Shown piece by piece: positions 32,301-41,881 of a DNA stretch of 64,000 nucleotides (positions within the stretch are counted from its first letter, which is position 1; each line of letters begins with the position of its first letter). Made by a program: the position numbers and the translations under genes. The DNA is from Pyropia yezoensis (lineage: Eukaryota; Rhodophyta; Bangiophyceae; Bangiales; Bangiaceae). Below the pieces are notes generated by a model. That model searched no databases and had not been told where the DNA came from. It saw only the letters and a program-made list of their open reading frames with translations. The stretch lies in assembly GCA_009829735.1 (NCBI GenBank), contig CM020619.1:16559816-16623815 (forward strand). Reading direction: 5' to 3'.

Positions 32301-33120
32301 GACCCCCTCCGGGAGGACCGCCACAGGGGCCTCTCGTACAATAAACACTTCCCATTGGTACCGCACTTGACATAAACAGCTTGTAGGGACCGGGGAGCCA
32401 AAGTGACGCCCTTGGACAGGTACAGGGCCGAGGGATCTTGACGGATAGGGTTGCCCTTGACAGGAAAAGCGCTCTGGGCCTTGCCCTCCCAGGTCCGCTT
32501 GGCGTAGGACAGGAACCCAAGGTTCCAAAGGACCGACTCGGTCCCAGGGTAGATAGCCTTGACATGTTCCTTTTGGAAGTCCATCCCAAGGATCAATGGG
32601 ACAGAAAGGGCCCTGACGACAAAGAACTCAAACTCCATCGGCTTCCCGTTGACAATGACCGATAGTTCCAGGACTCCCCGGGCCTTGAGCAGTTGCCCGG
32701 AAGCGTCACAAACATGGGTAGACTTAGGAGCCCTAGAAGCCAATCGTTGCCATCCACAGGGTAAGATGTCCTCGCGTACCACACTGGGTCCCGCACCTGT
32801 GTCCAAAATGGCCGTCGTTTCCTTGGGGTCCTCTTGGTCCAAACGTACAAAAGCATTCAAAGCAAAGTTCCTCTTACGCAGTACAAGCAAGGTGCCCTTG
32901 AACCCATATGGCTTCTTCATTCCCAATCGACGTCGGAGCCCAGACTTGGACCGCCGTGCCAAAGAGGGTAAACAGGAACAAGGGCTGGGCAAAACAATAG
33001 GAGACTGAGAACAAACAGGTACAATGGGGCCCTTGAAGATCTTCGAGAACCCCAGCTTGGTTGCAAACGAGCAGGTACTATCCCGACGATGGGGAGGGGA
33101 CCTCTTGGATCCGCCCCCCG

Positions 33121-34827
33121 TTACTCTTTTCCCGAGGGTCCCGGCTCCTGGGAACCGACGGTAACATGGCACACTTGGTCCGCCTCGTCATCTGACAAGT
33201 TGATCCCTTCGCACAGAGCCTGGACCATGGCAACACGTATCTGGCGATGGAACTGACGGTCCGCGTTGGGCTTGACCTCGGTACTCTGGCTCCGGCCCCG
33301 AGTAGCCGCAAGGAAGGAGTCCCGGGCCTGGATAACCGCTTTCCGTTGGGCCTCGGATAACATGGAACATTGATGGGCCATGTGGCCCGGTTCCCAGCAA
33401 AGATAACAACGGTACGGGCGCCGGCTATCCATGGTACGTACCCCCACGAACTGGGTCGCGGATCTCTTGAACCCAAACACTTGGCCCGACCCGTTCTTCT
33501 CAGCTTCCTTGTCAAGGGGGCCCTTAAGGATCGTCGAAGGGCCCATAGGATTGACTGCCATTAACGGTGACGGGTACGGGGTGGGCTTAGCCCGAAAATC
33601 AGTAGGCCTGCGGGCGGAAACAGAGGGACCAGCCTTACTCGAAGAGGACCCTTGGGCCATCTTAATAACGTCCGTGGCTGCCTTGTACTTGCCCGCAGTA
33701 AAAGTAACCAACTGCTGGTACGTACGGTCGGGAACATTGTAGACAAACGCGTCAGTGCGCATGTACTCAGGGAGCCCTTGGATCAGCTGCTGCTTCATGG
33801 TGCCCTCGGTATGGATATTCCCGCACAGTTCCGTTAGGCCCCGGAGACGGACCGCGAATGCCTCGATGCCCTCGTCTGGTTCCTTAGCGGCCCGACTGAA
33901 CCTGTCCTGAGCCAGGGCCAGTGCATGGGGCTCTGCGTACGTCTCTAGGAACCAGTTAACGGCCTCTGGGTAACTTGTGATCGAGGAGCCACCAGACGCG
34001 CTGGAGGAATCCGGAAGGGCCCGTGTGTACCGTAGTTCCGCGTCACCAGAAAGTAAATGTGGGATCGCATAAAGGGCCATGCCCTCGGAGACCGCGTTAT
34101 CGTTACAAGCCTTTACCAGTCTGCGGAGCCACGTGAACACTTTCAGGGCCTCCTTACCAGAGAAATTAGGGTACCCAGCAAAAGAGTGTTTCATGTTACG
34201 CGCGACCCGTCCCATCTTACGAGCCTCACGTGTCCCATAGGTAGCCTTCTTGTTCCTCAGACGGTACGTACGGTAATCTAGGACCCGAGCAAAGCGATCA
34301 TCTGAACACTTGATGACCTGGGGCTCGGTCCGTGGGTACTCAGGGGTTTCAAGGTCCTCCTCATCCAGGACAGAAGAAAACGTGGTACCCGAGGAAGAGG
34401 ACGTACAGGAACCACTGGAATGGTGACGACGCCGACGACGGCGGGAACGGGAACGACTGGAACGACTGGTATCATGGGACCCACCCTGGCCAGCAGGACT
34501 CTGGCTCAGGGCCTGGGATACAGTAGCCAAAATCTCATCTCGAAACGTTTCCAGAGTAGTAACAATGTCTTGGGACCCAGCAACGGGAGCCAAAGGTGGA
34601 ACTCGGGTCCCTGTCTCAGAACCCGTGTCCCGACGTAAATCCTGACCCATAGTAGCCCGAATCCCACCCGGGGGCTCTGTCCCCCGACGCGGAATCCCTG
34701 TCTGCCCGCCTCCGCCACGGCCCAACGGACCCGAGGGACCGCCACGACCGCGACCAGCGGGAGTAACCATAGAAGTGTCCGACGGCGCACCACGGCCCCG
34801 ACCTCCCGAGGGAACAGGGTCCGTCAT
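33121..34827 (-). CDS. gag: Ty3 Gag with CCHC zinc knuckle
   Basis: 568 residues from the ATG at 34827. The N-terminal third is Gly/Arg/Ser-rich (nucleic-acid-binding style, with an RSRSRRRRRRHH patch). The middle is a capsid-type helical domain with MKHSFAGYPNF, LRRLVKACNDNAVSEGMALY, WFLETYAEPHALALAQDRF and ELCGNIHTEGTMKQQLIQGLPEYMR. A zinc knuckle CYLCWEPGHMAHQC (C-x2-C-x4-H-x4-C) lies near residue 465. The stop TAA at 33121-33123 lies three codons after a slippery heptamer used to enter pol. It builds the cytoplasmic virus-like particle that packages element RNA. The ORF is intact in this copy. Confidence 0.93.
   Translation of the reverse strand: MTDPVPSGGRGRGAPSDTSMVTPAGRGRGGPSGPLGRGGGGQTGIPRRGTEPPGGIRATMGQDLRRDTGSETGTRVPPLAPVAGSQDIVTTLETFRDEILATVSQALSQSPAGQGGSHDTSRSSRSRSRRRRRRHHSSGSCTSSSSGTTFSSVLDEEDLETPEYPRTEPQVIKCSDDRFARVLDYRTYRLRNKKATYGTREARKMGRVARNMKHSFAGYPNFSGKEALKVFTWLRRLVKACNDNAVSEGMALYAIPHLLSGDAELRYTRALPDSSSASGGSSITSYPEAVNWFLETYAEPHALALAQDRFSRAAKEPDEGIEAFAVRLRGLTELCGNIHTEGTMKQQLIQGLPEYMRTDAFVYNVPDRTYQQLVTFTAGKYKAATDVIKMAQGSSSSKAGPSVSARRPTDFRAKPTPYPSPLMAVNPMGPSTILKGPLDKEAEKNGSGQVFGFKRSATQFVGVRTMDSRRPYRCYLCWEPGHMAHQCSMLSEAQRKAVIQARDSFLAATRGRSQSTEVKPNADRQFHRQIRVAMVQALCEGINLSDDEADQVCHVTVGSQEPGPSGKE
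33127..33133 (-). promoter_or_regulatory. Programmed -1 frameshift site between gag and pol
   Basis: On the coding strand the heptamer G GGA AAA, in phase with gag (TCG GGA AAA GAG TAA), is a perfect X-XXY-YYZ slippery site. A -1 slip leads directly into the protease-RT frame, open from 33172, which bypasses the gag stop at 33121. The GC-rich sequence just downstream (GGGGGGCGGATCC) could form the stimulating structure. Confidence 0.8.
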
Positions 34828-34947
34828 GTTGGCCGTACGGTACTCGACCTGAACCAAACGATCTCGTTACCAGAAACAGGAACCAAGGAACCAAACGCTA
34901 CCGAGAAAGGAAAGGGCTGTCCCGATACGGGAGAGAAGTATAGCCCT

Positions 34948-34964
34948 CCCCTGCTGTTCCACCA
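34948..34964 (-). promoter_or_regulatory. Putative primer-binding site of the Ty3 element
   Basis: Four bases inside the 5' LTR the minus strand reads TGGTGGAACAGCAGGGG, starting with the TGG expected for pairing with a tRNA CCA end. The tRNA species was not identified. Confidence 0.55.
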
Positions 34965-34968
34965 TAAA

Positions 34969-35612
34969 TGTAGCGTAATGGAACCCAGGTTCCCGGAACC
35001 ACAAACCACAAACACACACACAGAGACCACAGTCCGGAGTCCAGGAAGGAACAGGTAAGAGCCCTTGCTGGTCCTCTCGCCCGCCACGATACGAGGCAAA
35101 GGTAAACAGGACAAAAGCCCGAGGGAGAAGGAACCCAAAGCACTGTTGATTTTACAAGATGGCCCCGGGGAGAACCCCGGAGCACCCCTCAAGAACCTCC
35201 CCCCCTGGCCCCTCCAGGGGCCCAGAACGAGGCCCCCAGAGGGCGCCCCCAGCGGGCCAAGTGCCAGCAAGGCACCGGCCGCTCACCGGGCCAACACACG
35301 AAAAGCAAGCGAAATCCCCCCACACACAAATGTCAATCCCCAAAAAAAACCCAGTGGGAAAAAGGGGAAAGACACGAAATCACGCAAGGAAAACAAATGC
35401 GAAAAATCAAACAAATAACCCGAAGGTCAGTATGCCCCAACCCGGCAAGTCCTCCGCTCCGGGGGACCAATCAGGGCACCGGGCGCGTCGCCACTGCCCC
35501 GGGCCACCGATGCAGGGATCCCAAGCCAGCGCGTGGTTCCACGTAACGCTGCCAGCCGGGTCCCAAGTCAGCCTCCCGGGTCCCAACGGTACCTGAGGGC
35601 CACAACGCCACA
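34969..35612 (-). repeat. 5' LTR of the Ty3 element
   Basis: 644 bp, TG...CA, three substitutions from the LTR at 24999-25642; followed on the plus strand by the GTCGG target duplication. Confidence 0.97.
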
Positions 35613-37512
35613 GTCGGTGACCACTGCCGGGTAGAGCAAACGTGCCCGCACCGGGCACTGACCGTCTCCGGCTCTGACGAGCGCGGGTTCTTCCCCGCCG
35701 TGGCGGCTGCACACCCTGCCCTTGTGGTGCTTTGGAGCTATGAAAGAGCACTGCTCGCCCATAGGCTGGGGGTCGGCCGGTGGCCCGTCTTCGTTGTACT
35801 GGCGTAGCAGGTCGGCGTCCACACCATCCTTGATCTTGCACGCAAAATGGCCCCCTGCCCGTGTGGGAGGGTCGCCTGGTCTCCACCCCGAGCAGACAAC
35901 AAATGGGCGTCCGTTGCGTGGGTACACGACCCGCCAAGACCCAGAGCACGTTGCCCCGCCTTCCTCTACGAAGCCACACGCGGTCAGCTTGTCCTCGAGG
36001 GCTTTGTACGCGGCCTGTGTCGTGTAGAAACAGTAAAAAAAAAAGGCATAAATGGCAAAACAAAATGCAATGTGGTGAGTAGCCAAGAACGACCAAAAAA
36101 AAAAAAAAAGAAGAGCCCACACAGTGCAATAAACGACGGCGCTGAAACTGGAGAGATGGAAAGACGTACCAGTGTTTGCTTGATCACGAGATGCTCTGGG
36201 GAGCTCTCGGACACAGCGTCTCTCATCGCATCCACCCAGGTGGGATGCTCGAAGTCAACCTCCGTGTGATGGAGGCATGATAGGCTGGAGGCCATGCGCG
36301 AGCAGACGAGCGGGGCAATGCATCCCCGGCCGCCACCCACGTGAAGGACGCTCCGCCCGCCCAGTGCAACGGCAACTGGGCTGATTTGTGCCTTAGGCGC
36401 ACCCCACGTCGAAGGGTTGTCCTTCCAAAACGTGCCAAGTGCCGTCTTCGACAGGTACATAACGTGGGCGGTCCCACGCGGAGACGAGGAAAAGTACACT
36501 GCTGAAGAAGCCCCTGAGTGAAAAACAACGTTCTCGACAGTTGTCTTTTTCGATATCTGGAAGAAAAACGATACGGAGAAGCAGGCCAGGGCTTAAGAAT
36601 TGCGATGGCGATGTGCGTGCATGTGTGTCAGAGGTCTCATATGAGCACATGTAGCGAGGCAGGCTTCATAGAAAGAGGAAATTCAAGGGGAAGAAGGCTG
36701 CGGAAGTGAAGTCACTCAAGCTTACCCTGTATAGTCCTGTACTCTCTCGATGAAAGAGCTCGTTGACAGTGCCCTTGTCGTCCGTCATCTCCTTACTGAC
36801 AGACGCGTCGGCTGGGGCGCCTGTTGAGTCGGCAGCTGCTTCAGCAGCGGGAGATCCATCGGCTGGCATCGTGGATGACGTCGGAGGTGTTGCAGCAATC
36901 GGCTCCACTGCAACGTTGGGGTCCTCAGCGTACGGGTGGGATAGGATGGTAGTGACTGGGAGCGGGGGCGGGCGAAGGGGGCAGGGGGGCGGGGGGGTGG
37001 GGGGAGCCGGGCGCCTGCGCCAGGTGAGGGGAAGAGCGCTGACCGTGAGGGCCAGGCCTCGTGTGGCGGCCAAGCGGACCCAGGGCGGAGCGGACGGCAA
37101 TGTAAGGGGGGACCGCTTTAGAATTGGCGCGGATCCTTCGCGCGGTTTTGGCGCGTGTTTGCCGCTCTCTCCAAGTGTTGTGGTTTCGTAGTAGGGGATG
37201 TACGAATTGCATAAGAGCATGTCTATCGGTGGAGCTAAAACCCATACCCATTCAGCTACTTTTTATAGCGATAGCTCCGAGCATGTCTATCGGTCCTGAG
37301 CCATCCTGGCGTCTTCAGCAGACTTGCATGTCGAAATGAGAGCCACTTGATGTGGAATTCTATTTAATTTGCTAAGTCTGAAGGGTTTGAAGAGTGGCGA
37401 GACAACGCACACGCTCGTGAATCGCTGCCGACATCCCTGCCTGCCTGTCATTGCGTGACCCGTCTCACCCTCCGACCTTCCCTACCCCCGCCCCCCCCCC
37501 GTTTTTTTTCCA

Positions 37513-38862
37513 ATGGACGACCTATTTACGCACCTGTTGAGCGACGATGACGAGGAGGAGGCTGTTATCGAAGTATGCTTAGCTGCTGCAACGGCCGGCG
37601 GGGCTGCGCTCGAGCCAGTACCAGCAGTGTGGGGCGGGCGGCAGGTAGGGTCGGCTTCGAACATAAGCCGAGGTGCGTGTTCCTCGTTTGCCGACTACCT
37701 GCCATCCTCTCCGAGGTATACCTCCTCCCACTTTCGCGGAGTGTTCCGAGTTCCTCTCCGGTTGTACCATATCCTGGAGCGCGAGCTGCCCCTCGTGGAC
37801 CCGACGCTGCTGCAGCGCACCGACTGCACGGGCAGGCGTGGCCATCCCTTCCACGTCAAGATTCTGAACTCGCTACGGCGTCTGGGCACTGGTCGATCTT
37901 TTCGAGATCTCGACGACCACTCCCGCATGTCGGTGGAGGCTCAACGACAAGCTTTTGTAGCCGTCCTCCGTGCCGTGCGGTCCCGATTTGGACCTCAATT
38001 TTTGAACCGGCATCCGACTGCAGCTGAGCTCGCGGCCCTGACGGACAGTTTTGCGGCGCGTGGTCTCCCAGGCTGTATGGGGTCAGTGGACTGCATGAAA
38101 ATCAAGTGGAAGAACTGCCCCAGAGCCTTCAAAGGACAGTACCACAACCCTAAGGACGGAAAACTGGCGGTGCTGTCGTGCCAGGCGCTCGTGGACGGGG
38201 ACCTGTATTGCTGGGACTGGTTTGCTGGTCGGCCAGGTACGAACAACGATATCACTGTTGCCAGCCACAGCCCCCTCTTCTCCGAGATATTGTGCGGCCG
38301 CCGGTGCATCCATCTTCCTGGTGGCTACGTTCTGAACGGAATCCGACGTTCCTGGCCACTCTACTTTCTCGGCGACAGCATATACCCGCGATGGGCGATT
38401 TTCTTTCTTCCCGGCTCTGGTGCAACAAGCGAGAAAGAGATTCACGCCAAGAAGTGCCAAGAAGCGATACATAAGGATGTTGAGAGGTTTTTCGGGTGTC
38501 TTCAGGGGCGCTTTCGGATACTGCGTCAAGACAGGGAAGAGTGGAGTGACGAGTTGATATTGCAGGTTGCGGACGTGTGCATTATCTTGCACAATTTGAT
38601 TGCATCCATGGATAAGCATGGGGAGCTCGCCGGCGAGGCGGATGATGGGGGGGAGTCTGTTGGCGTGCTGGATGAGTTTTACGAGTGCCTCCCTGGTATG
38701 CATGGGGCCGGGGATATTGCTTCACCTGTGGGACCTTGTGTTGGGCTGGCGTCCTTGGTGGAGCGCTCGGACGAGGTCATGAGCGAGAGTGGGCATGTTG
38801 CTCTGCGTGCTTCATTGATTGATCACTTGTGGTCGGTTCGTGGGGAGACACAACAGCCATGA
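37513..38862 (+). CDS. PIF/Harbinger transposase (DDE_4 type), intact
   Basis: 449 residues in a single exon. The N-terminus has an acidic Asp/Glu patch (SDDDEEEAVIE). A helical HTH-like region follows (FRVPLRLYHILERELPL...LNSLRRLGTGRSFRDLDDHSRMS). The nuclease core has GSVDCMKIKWKNCP (first D, near residue 193), AGRPGTNNDITVASHS (second D, near 247), then LGDSIYPRW and EAIHKDVERFFGCLQGRF (E, near 324), followed by LHNLIASMDK. Spacing and context are those of the Harbinger/HARBI1 family. It requires the element's Myb-like protein for nuclear import and DNA binding, which is encoded convergently at 39952-41139. The start ATG at 37513 follows a C-run and T-run leader. No lesion is visible. Confidence 0.93.
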   Translation: MDDLFTHLLSDDDEEEAVIEVCLAAATAGGAALEPVPAVWGGRQVGSASNISRGACSSFADYLPSSPRYTSSHFRGVFRVPLRLYHILERELPLVDPTLLQRTDCTGRRGHPFHVKILNSLRRLGTGRSFRDLDDHSRMSVEAQRQAFVAVLRAVRSRFGPQFLNRHPTAAELAALTDSFAARGLPGCMGSVDCMKIKWKNCPRAFKGQYHNPKDGKLAVLSCQALVDGDLYCWDWFAGRPGTNNDITVASHSPLFSEILCGRRCIHLPGGYVLNGIRRSWPLYFLGDSIYPRWAIFFLPGSGATSEKEIHAKKCQEAIHKDVERFFGCLQGRFRILRQDREEWSDELILQVADVCIILHNLIASMDKHGELAGEADDGGESVGVLDEFYECLPGMHGAGDIASPVGPCVGLASLVERSDEVMSESGHVALRASLIDHLWSVRGETQQP

Positions 38863-39370
38863 TGGTGGTCCGCTCGTGGTGTCTGTTTGTGGCGAGACGC
38901 AACTGTACTGATGGCTATGTGTTTTTTTTGCATAGTATCTCTCGTGTTTGCAAGAGCAAGAGCGCTTTGACTGAATGCCACGAGCGCGCACACCATGCAC
39001 GGTCTAAGCCTCTCATGAATTCCGGGTCCGGAAGTACCCCACAAAATGCACATTAGGCCCAAATCCAAAACAATCCAAAATTCTGTGAATATCAGTAATT
39101 CTCGTGCGCACAACGGCCCCCGTCGACGGGACCAGGGATCGTGTCGGCCGCGGCAGCCGAGGCGGTCACGGCGGCGGCGTCGCCGTTTGTCGCCAGGGCA
39201 GAGAAAACAGCTCACTTCCCGGGGGTGCGCGTATCTAGGGGGGGATGCCTGGCAGGGGGGGGGTGGGGGGAGCGACGGGATGCGGTGGCGTCGGATGCGT
39301 CGGCACCATTGCTGATGAGGGCGGGTCAGGATGAGCGGAACGGTACCAGTCAATGGAGGCGACGGCGTAG

Positions 39371-39790
39371 GTAGGCTCTGTGCCGCTGTTGTCGTTGCGG
39401 CGGTGGCCGCCAAAAAGCCACCATTCGGGGGGGGAGGGGGGGGGGAAGGTTCTTCGAGAGGGGCGGCCGAATCTCGGAAGGGGGACGCTTGCTGGTAGAG
39501 CGAGGGGGTGCGGTGGCGTCTGCGGCGCCGGCGCCGTTGCTGAGGAGGCTGAGACTGGACGAGCGAGTAGTTGCGGCCGCGTAGGTAGGGTCTGTGCCGT
39601 ATTGCCGCTGTGGCGGTGGTCACGAAAAAGCCACCATTCGCATGGGGGGGGCGGGCAGGGAGGACCACGCGGGGGGGGGGGGGGGGTTCGAGCGAGGCGG
39701 CCGGATCTCATTGAGGATTTTGGAAGGGCAGGTGGGGGGCGCGGAACGTCTGACAGCGGGGTGCGCTTCACGGTTCTCCGCACAATGCCA
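39371..39790. repeat. 214-bp tandem duplication inside the Harbinger element
   Basis: The words GTAGG-CTCTGTGCCG (39371 and 39585) and AAAAAGCCACCATTCG recur with a 214-bp period, including a G-rich run in each unit; a partial third unit precedes them at about 39150. The array occupies the spacer between the two convergent genes. Confidence 0.75.
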
Positions 39791-39951
39791 TGTTTGAAGC
39801 CCCAGAAACACAAGAAGAGTTCGAAGGACTGCGGTACACGTGGCCCATAAAGACAAAAAATGGAGATTATTGAAAACGACTGGAAAGCAAGTACGTTGCA
39901 ACAGATAACTGTCGCTGACATGAGACAAACGAAGGCAAGCACAAGTTCCCG

Positions 39952-41139
39952 CTAACCCTCCTCTTCCTCATCATTGTCGTCCACTTCACGAGGGACCTCG
40001 GTCGGTGTGCGCTGCTGCGCGGACGCGGTTGCGCTGTCAGTTGCCGTGCTGGCCTGCCTGGTCCTACGCAGTAAATCCCTCACCATCGTCTGCTTCTCGG
40101 CTCCCTCGTCCAGCATGTCCACCAGCTTCGCCTCTAGCGCCAACCCCGCCAAGTCCACCTTCCGCCGGTTGGAAGAGACCATTGCCTCTTTCATGCTCGT
40201 CACGGAAGTAGCCAAGCGCTCGACGGCGGCACCAGCGGGGTTGGGGTCCACGAAAGAGGCCTTCGTGCGTTTGACGCCCCGAGGGCGAGCCGCGCTCGGC
40301 TTGACAGCCGGGATGGCTGGTTCCACAGCTGGTGGCTCAGCTGTTCCTGGTGCGACCCGAGGCGGACTGGTGGTGTCAGGTGTCGTCCCAGCCTCTGACG
40401 GTCCAGCCACTGACTCGCGCCGCTCCGCTGACGGCGCTCCAGGTTCCGCCCTGCCGCCGGTAGAAGACGCCAGAACCTTGGAAGAAAACTTGGGACACGT
40501 GGCGAGAAGGTGCGCCGCAGCGACACTCTTGAACGTGGGGGCGGGTACACGTTCTTTCTTCTTGTTCAAGACTTTGTTGGAGACTCGGTAGTACGTCATA
40601 ATGTTCTTGACCGTTTCCGCCTCTGACTCACCGGACGGGATGGCGCTACGATACTTGGCTTCCGCAGCATTGTACTTCTGGGATTGCTTCTGCAAAGTCG
40701 AAAACCGCGACCGCAGGCTCCCGGGTGTCCGCTGCTCCGAGACCTCCGGCTGCTTGACAAACACGTCCGCCACTTTTTCCCAAAAGCAGTCCCTGTCCAT
40801 GTCGACAATATACTCCGACACGTTGATCCACGACCGCGCCAAAGCCAGGTCCTCCTCGGGGGAAATGTTGGGGCCTCGCGCAGTGGTGGCGCTCGCTGCA
40901 GGCGACACCGTTGAATCCGGCGGACCAGATGAACGAGAACGGGGAGAGGCAGGCACAGGAATGGGATCAGTCACGGCGGGGGAACTCGGGCTGTCCGCCG
41001 ACGATGCCATGGTCCTCGCTGACATGCGAAGGGGGGGCGGCCACTCGAGAGTCGCAGCTCCAACGAAGACGGCGGGTAGTGCCATGGGTTGGACGGAGGG
41101 ACAGGCGGGCTTTGCAGTTGCGAGTGTCACTCTGACCAT
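39952..41139 (-). CDS. Myb/SANT-like DNA-binding protein (ORF1) of the Harbinger element
   Basis: Up to 395 residues; a more likely start is the internal Met of MASSADSPSS, after MSART. A trihelix/SANT-like domain follows a Ser/Pro-rich N-terminus: SPEEDLALARSWINVSEYIV, then DCFWEKVADVFVKQPE and GSLRSRFSTLQKQSQKYNAAE. This matches the NAM-associated or Myb-like partner proteins that bind subterminal repeats and recruit the PIF transposase. A Pro/Ala/Thr-rich linker with KRTKASF comes next, then a C-terminal helical region and an acidic tail (EVDDNDEEEEG). The gene converges on the transposase and starts about 250 bp inside the right end. The open frame and position make the assignment strong. 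Confidence 0.88.
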   Translation of the reverse strand: MVRVTLATAKPACPSVQPMALPAVFVGAATLEWPPPLRMSARTMASSADSPSSPAVTDPIPVPASPRSRSSGPPDSTVSPAASATTARGPNISPEEDLALARSWINVSEYIVDMDRDCFWEKVADVFVKQPEVSEQRTPGSLRSRFSTLQKQSQKYNAAEAKYRSAIPSGESEAETVKNIMTYYRVSNKVLNKKKERVPAPTFKSVAAAHLLATCPKFSSKVLASSTGGRAEPGAPSAERRESVAGPSEAGTTPDTTSPPRVAPGTAEPPAVEPAIPAVKPSAARPRGVKRTKASFVDPNPAGAAVERLATSVTSMKEAMVSSNRRKVDLAGLALEAKLVDMLDEGAEKQTMVRDLLRRTRQASTATDSATASAQQRTPTEVPREVDDNDEEEEG

Positions 41140-41426
41140 ATTTGTGCCACTTCTTCTTTACTTCTGAACAGAAATTGTGCCACCGCCGCTCATTCCTGGG
41201 ATGGAACCATCTGATTGGCTTGGCTATAGTAGCTCAGAGGATAGCTCTGAGCTATCCTCTGCGCTATCCGAGCCCGGATTTGGCCCCGCAGATAGCTCAG
41301 AGCTATTTTTTATGGGTTATAGGTGCACCGATAGACATGATCTGAGCTATAACCCATAATAGTATGGGTTTTGGGTTCCACCGATAGACATGCTCTAACT
41401 CCATAGGAGAGACTTGAAGTCCGCAT

Positions 41427-41581
41427 GGCAAACCCAACCCCACCCTGTGGGTCCTCTATACACGGCGGGCGCCCTCCCCTGGCAGTCCAGATGACACGAG
41501 CAACGCTCTGCATCCAGGTGCCAGCACAACCCAACCCCACCCTGAAATTTTCAACACAACCCCACTCTATCGCTAGGCCCC
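41427..41581 (-). repeat. Right terminal inverted repeat of MULE element B
   Basis: In reverse complement begins GGGGCCTAGCGATAGAGTGG and matches 20021-20175; the 10-bp duplication GTCTCGCTCC follows at 41582-41591. Confidence 0.8.
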
Positions 41582-41881
41582 GTCTCGCTCCCTCGATCCA
41601 TCCATTTCGAGAAAAACCTGATGCGCAACTCCGACCGTATCTGTACATCGGCATGACCGAAAAAGCACCGCAGGTGGCGCTTCCGGAATGTGTGTCCCCA
41701 TAACAACCGCCTCTCCGTATGGATGCATCGGCAATAGCGTCGATCGCCGCCGCCATGCTGCCCGCCTGGCTCCCCCCTCGACACCCCCTTCCCCTTTCCC
41801 CCCGCTCTTTCCCTTCCCCCCCCCTCCGCTCCACCCCCGGTCGTGCATCACGTCGCGCCCGCGTCGCGCCGGCGTTGCGCC

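Larger units (their letters stand above)
28378..33172 (-). pseudogene. pol: Ty3 pol polyprotein: protease, RT, RNase H, integrase, chromodomain (disrupted)
   Basis: Entered from gag by a -1 shift. Protease: ILDTGAGPSVV, later LILGMDFQ. Reverse transcriptase: GTPRFCVDYRRLN, FSMLDANCGY, LPFGLTNAP and catalytic CLVYLDDIIVFS. RNase H: IVDTDASATQIG with TERECLAVVWAL. Integrase: an H-H-C-C zinc region (EPGHAGHPGMN...CTSC), DLLGPLP, LLTDNGPQL and HPQTQGQVERFNR for the D-D-E triad. The C-terminus is a chromodomain (FVWERFVGH..., LLVRWWEY, DTWEP) that would steer integration to chromatin. Breaks: a TGA at 31045-31047 replaces the Trp that should follow FSMLDANCGY, and the protease-RT linker (about 31830-32300) is interrupted by unrelated GC-rich sequence with a frame change. 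The enzyme cannot be made in full from this copy unless the stop is read through and the linker is spliced. Confidence 0.93.
24999..35612 (-). mobile_element. Ty3/gypsy chromovirus-type LTR retrotransposon (10,614 bp)
   Basis: Two 644-bp LTRs (24999-25642 and 34969-35612), TG...CA ends on each, flanked by the 5-bp duplication GTCGG (24994-24998 and 35613-35617). Gag-pol reads leftward, so the right LTR is the 5' LTR. Order: primer site, gag with zinc knuckle, protease, reverse transcriptase, RNase H, integrase, chromodomain, then an extra ORF on the opposite strand, polypurine tract, 3' LTR. RT-before-integrase order and the C-terminal chromodomain place it among chromoviruses. Only three substitutions separate the LTRs by eye, so insertion was recent. 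Even so, pol carries a foreign-looking 0.4-kb segment and a nonsense codon. Confidence 0.97.
22932..36869 (-). pseudogene. MULE-type transposase of element B, split by the Ty3 insertion
   Basis: Five exons can be traced on the minus strand with matching phases: 36869-36726 (GTAAGC donor), 36556-36170 (GTACGT), 36014-35613 continued after the Ty3 insertion at 24993-24862 (GTAAGA), 24715-24357 (GTACGT) and 24196-22932. The exon cut by the retrotransposon encodes a Cys-containing region ending LVGEHNHIFPVCKPP, the HxH zinc-binding signature before MULE catalytic domains. Later exons give IIFLQSDQQ, a DTTFDVV segment (probable first D), LLLDFETAEHYGV (second D), GCRVHMNGF (C-x2-H) and STNAAESMN. 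Three lesions: the 10.6-kb insertion (TSD GTCGG), an in-frame TAG at 24497-24499 and a +1 frameshift at the A-run near 24127-24130. Uninterrupted length would be about 896 residues. It cannot make a complete transposase. Confidence 0.82.
37215..41395. mobile_element. Complete two-gene PIF/Harbinger transposon (4,181 bp)
   Basis: Terminal inverted repeats start GAGCATGTCTATCGGTGGA at both ends (37215 and, in reverse complement, 41395) and continue with AAAACCCATAC. A second inward copy of GAGCATGTCTATCGGT-like sequence occurs at each end (about 37279 and 41344), forming subterminal repeats. A 3-bp TAA flanks both sides (37212-37214 and 41396-41398), matching the TWA target preference of PIF/Harbinger. 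It encodes both expected proteins, the transposase rightward and the Myb/SANT-like partner leftward, both open. It lies inside MULE element B. Confidence 0.93.
20021..41581. mobile_element. MULE-like DNA transposon, element B, carrying two nested elements
   Basis: Imperfect terminal inverted repeats of about 155 bp: 20021-20175 against the reverse complement of 41427-41581. Shared words include GTGGGGTTGTGTTGAAA, GTGGGGTTGGGTTGTGCT, GTGTCATCTGG and ACAGGGTGGGGTTGGGTT. The termini read GGGACC and GGGGCC. A perfect 10-bp direct repeat GTCTCGCTCC flanks them (20011-20020 and 41582-41591), the duplication length typical of Mutator-like elements. Inside are a broken MULE transposase gene (36869 to 22932, minus), a Ty3 retrotransposon and a PIF/Harbinger element. 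Subtracting the inserts and their duplications leaves about 6.76 kb. Internal order (repeat-rich left part, transposase reading leftward, right repeat at the promoter end) matches element A. Confidence 0.85.

Noticed and set aside
35407-36129. 240-codon reverse ORF reading from the LTR into flanking DNA
   Set aside because: It is a chance fusion across the LTR border, and the frame to its right is the shadow of MULE B exon 3.
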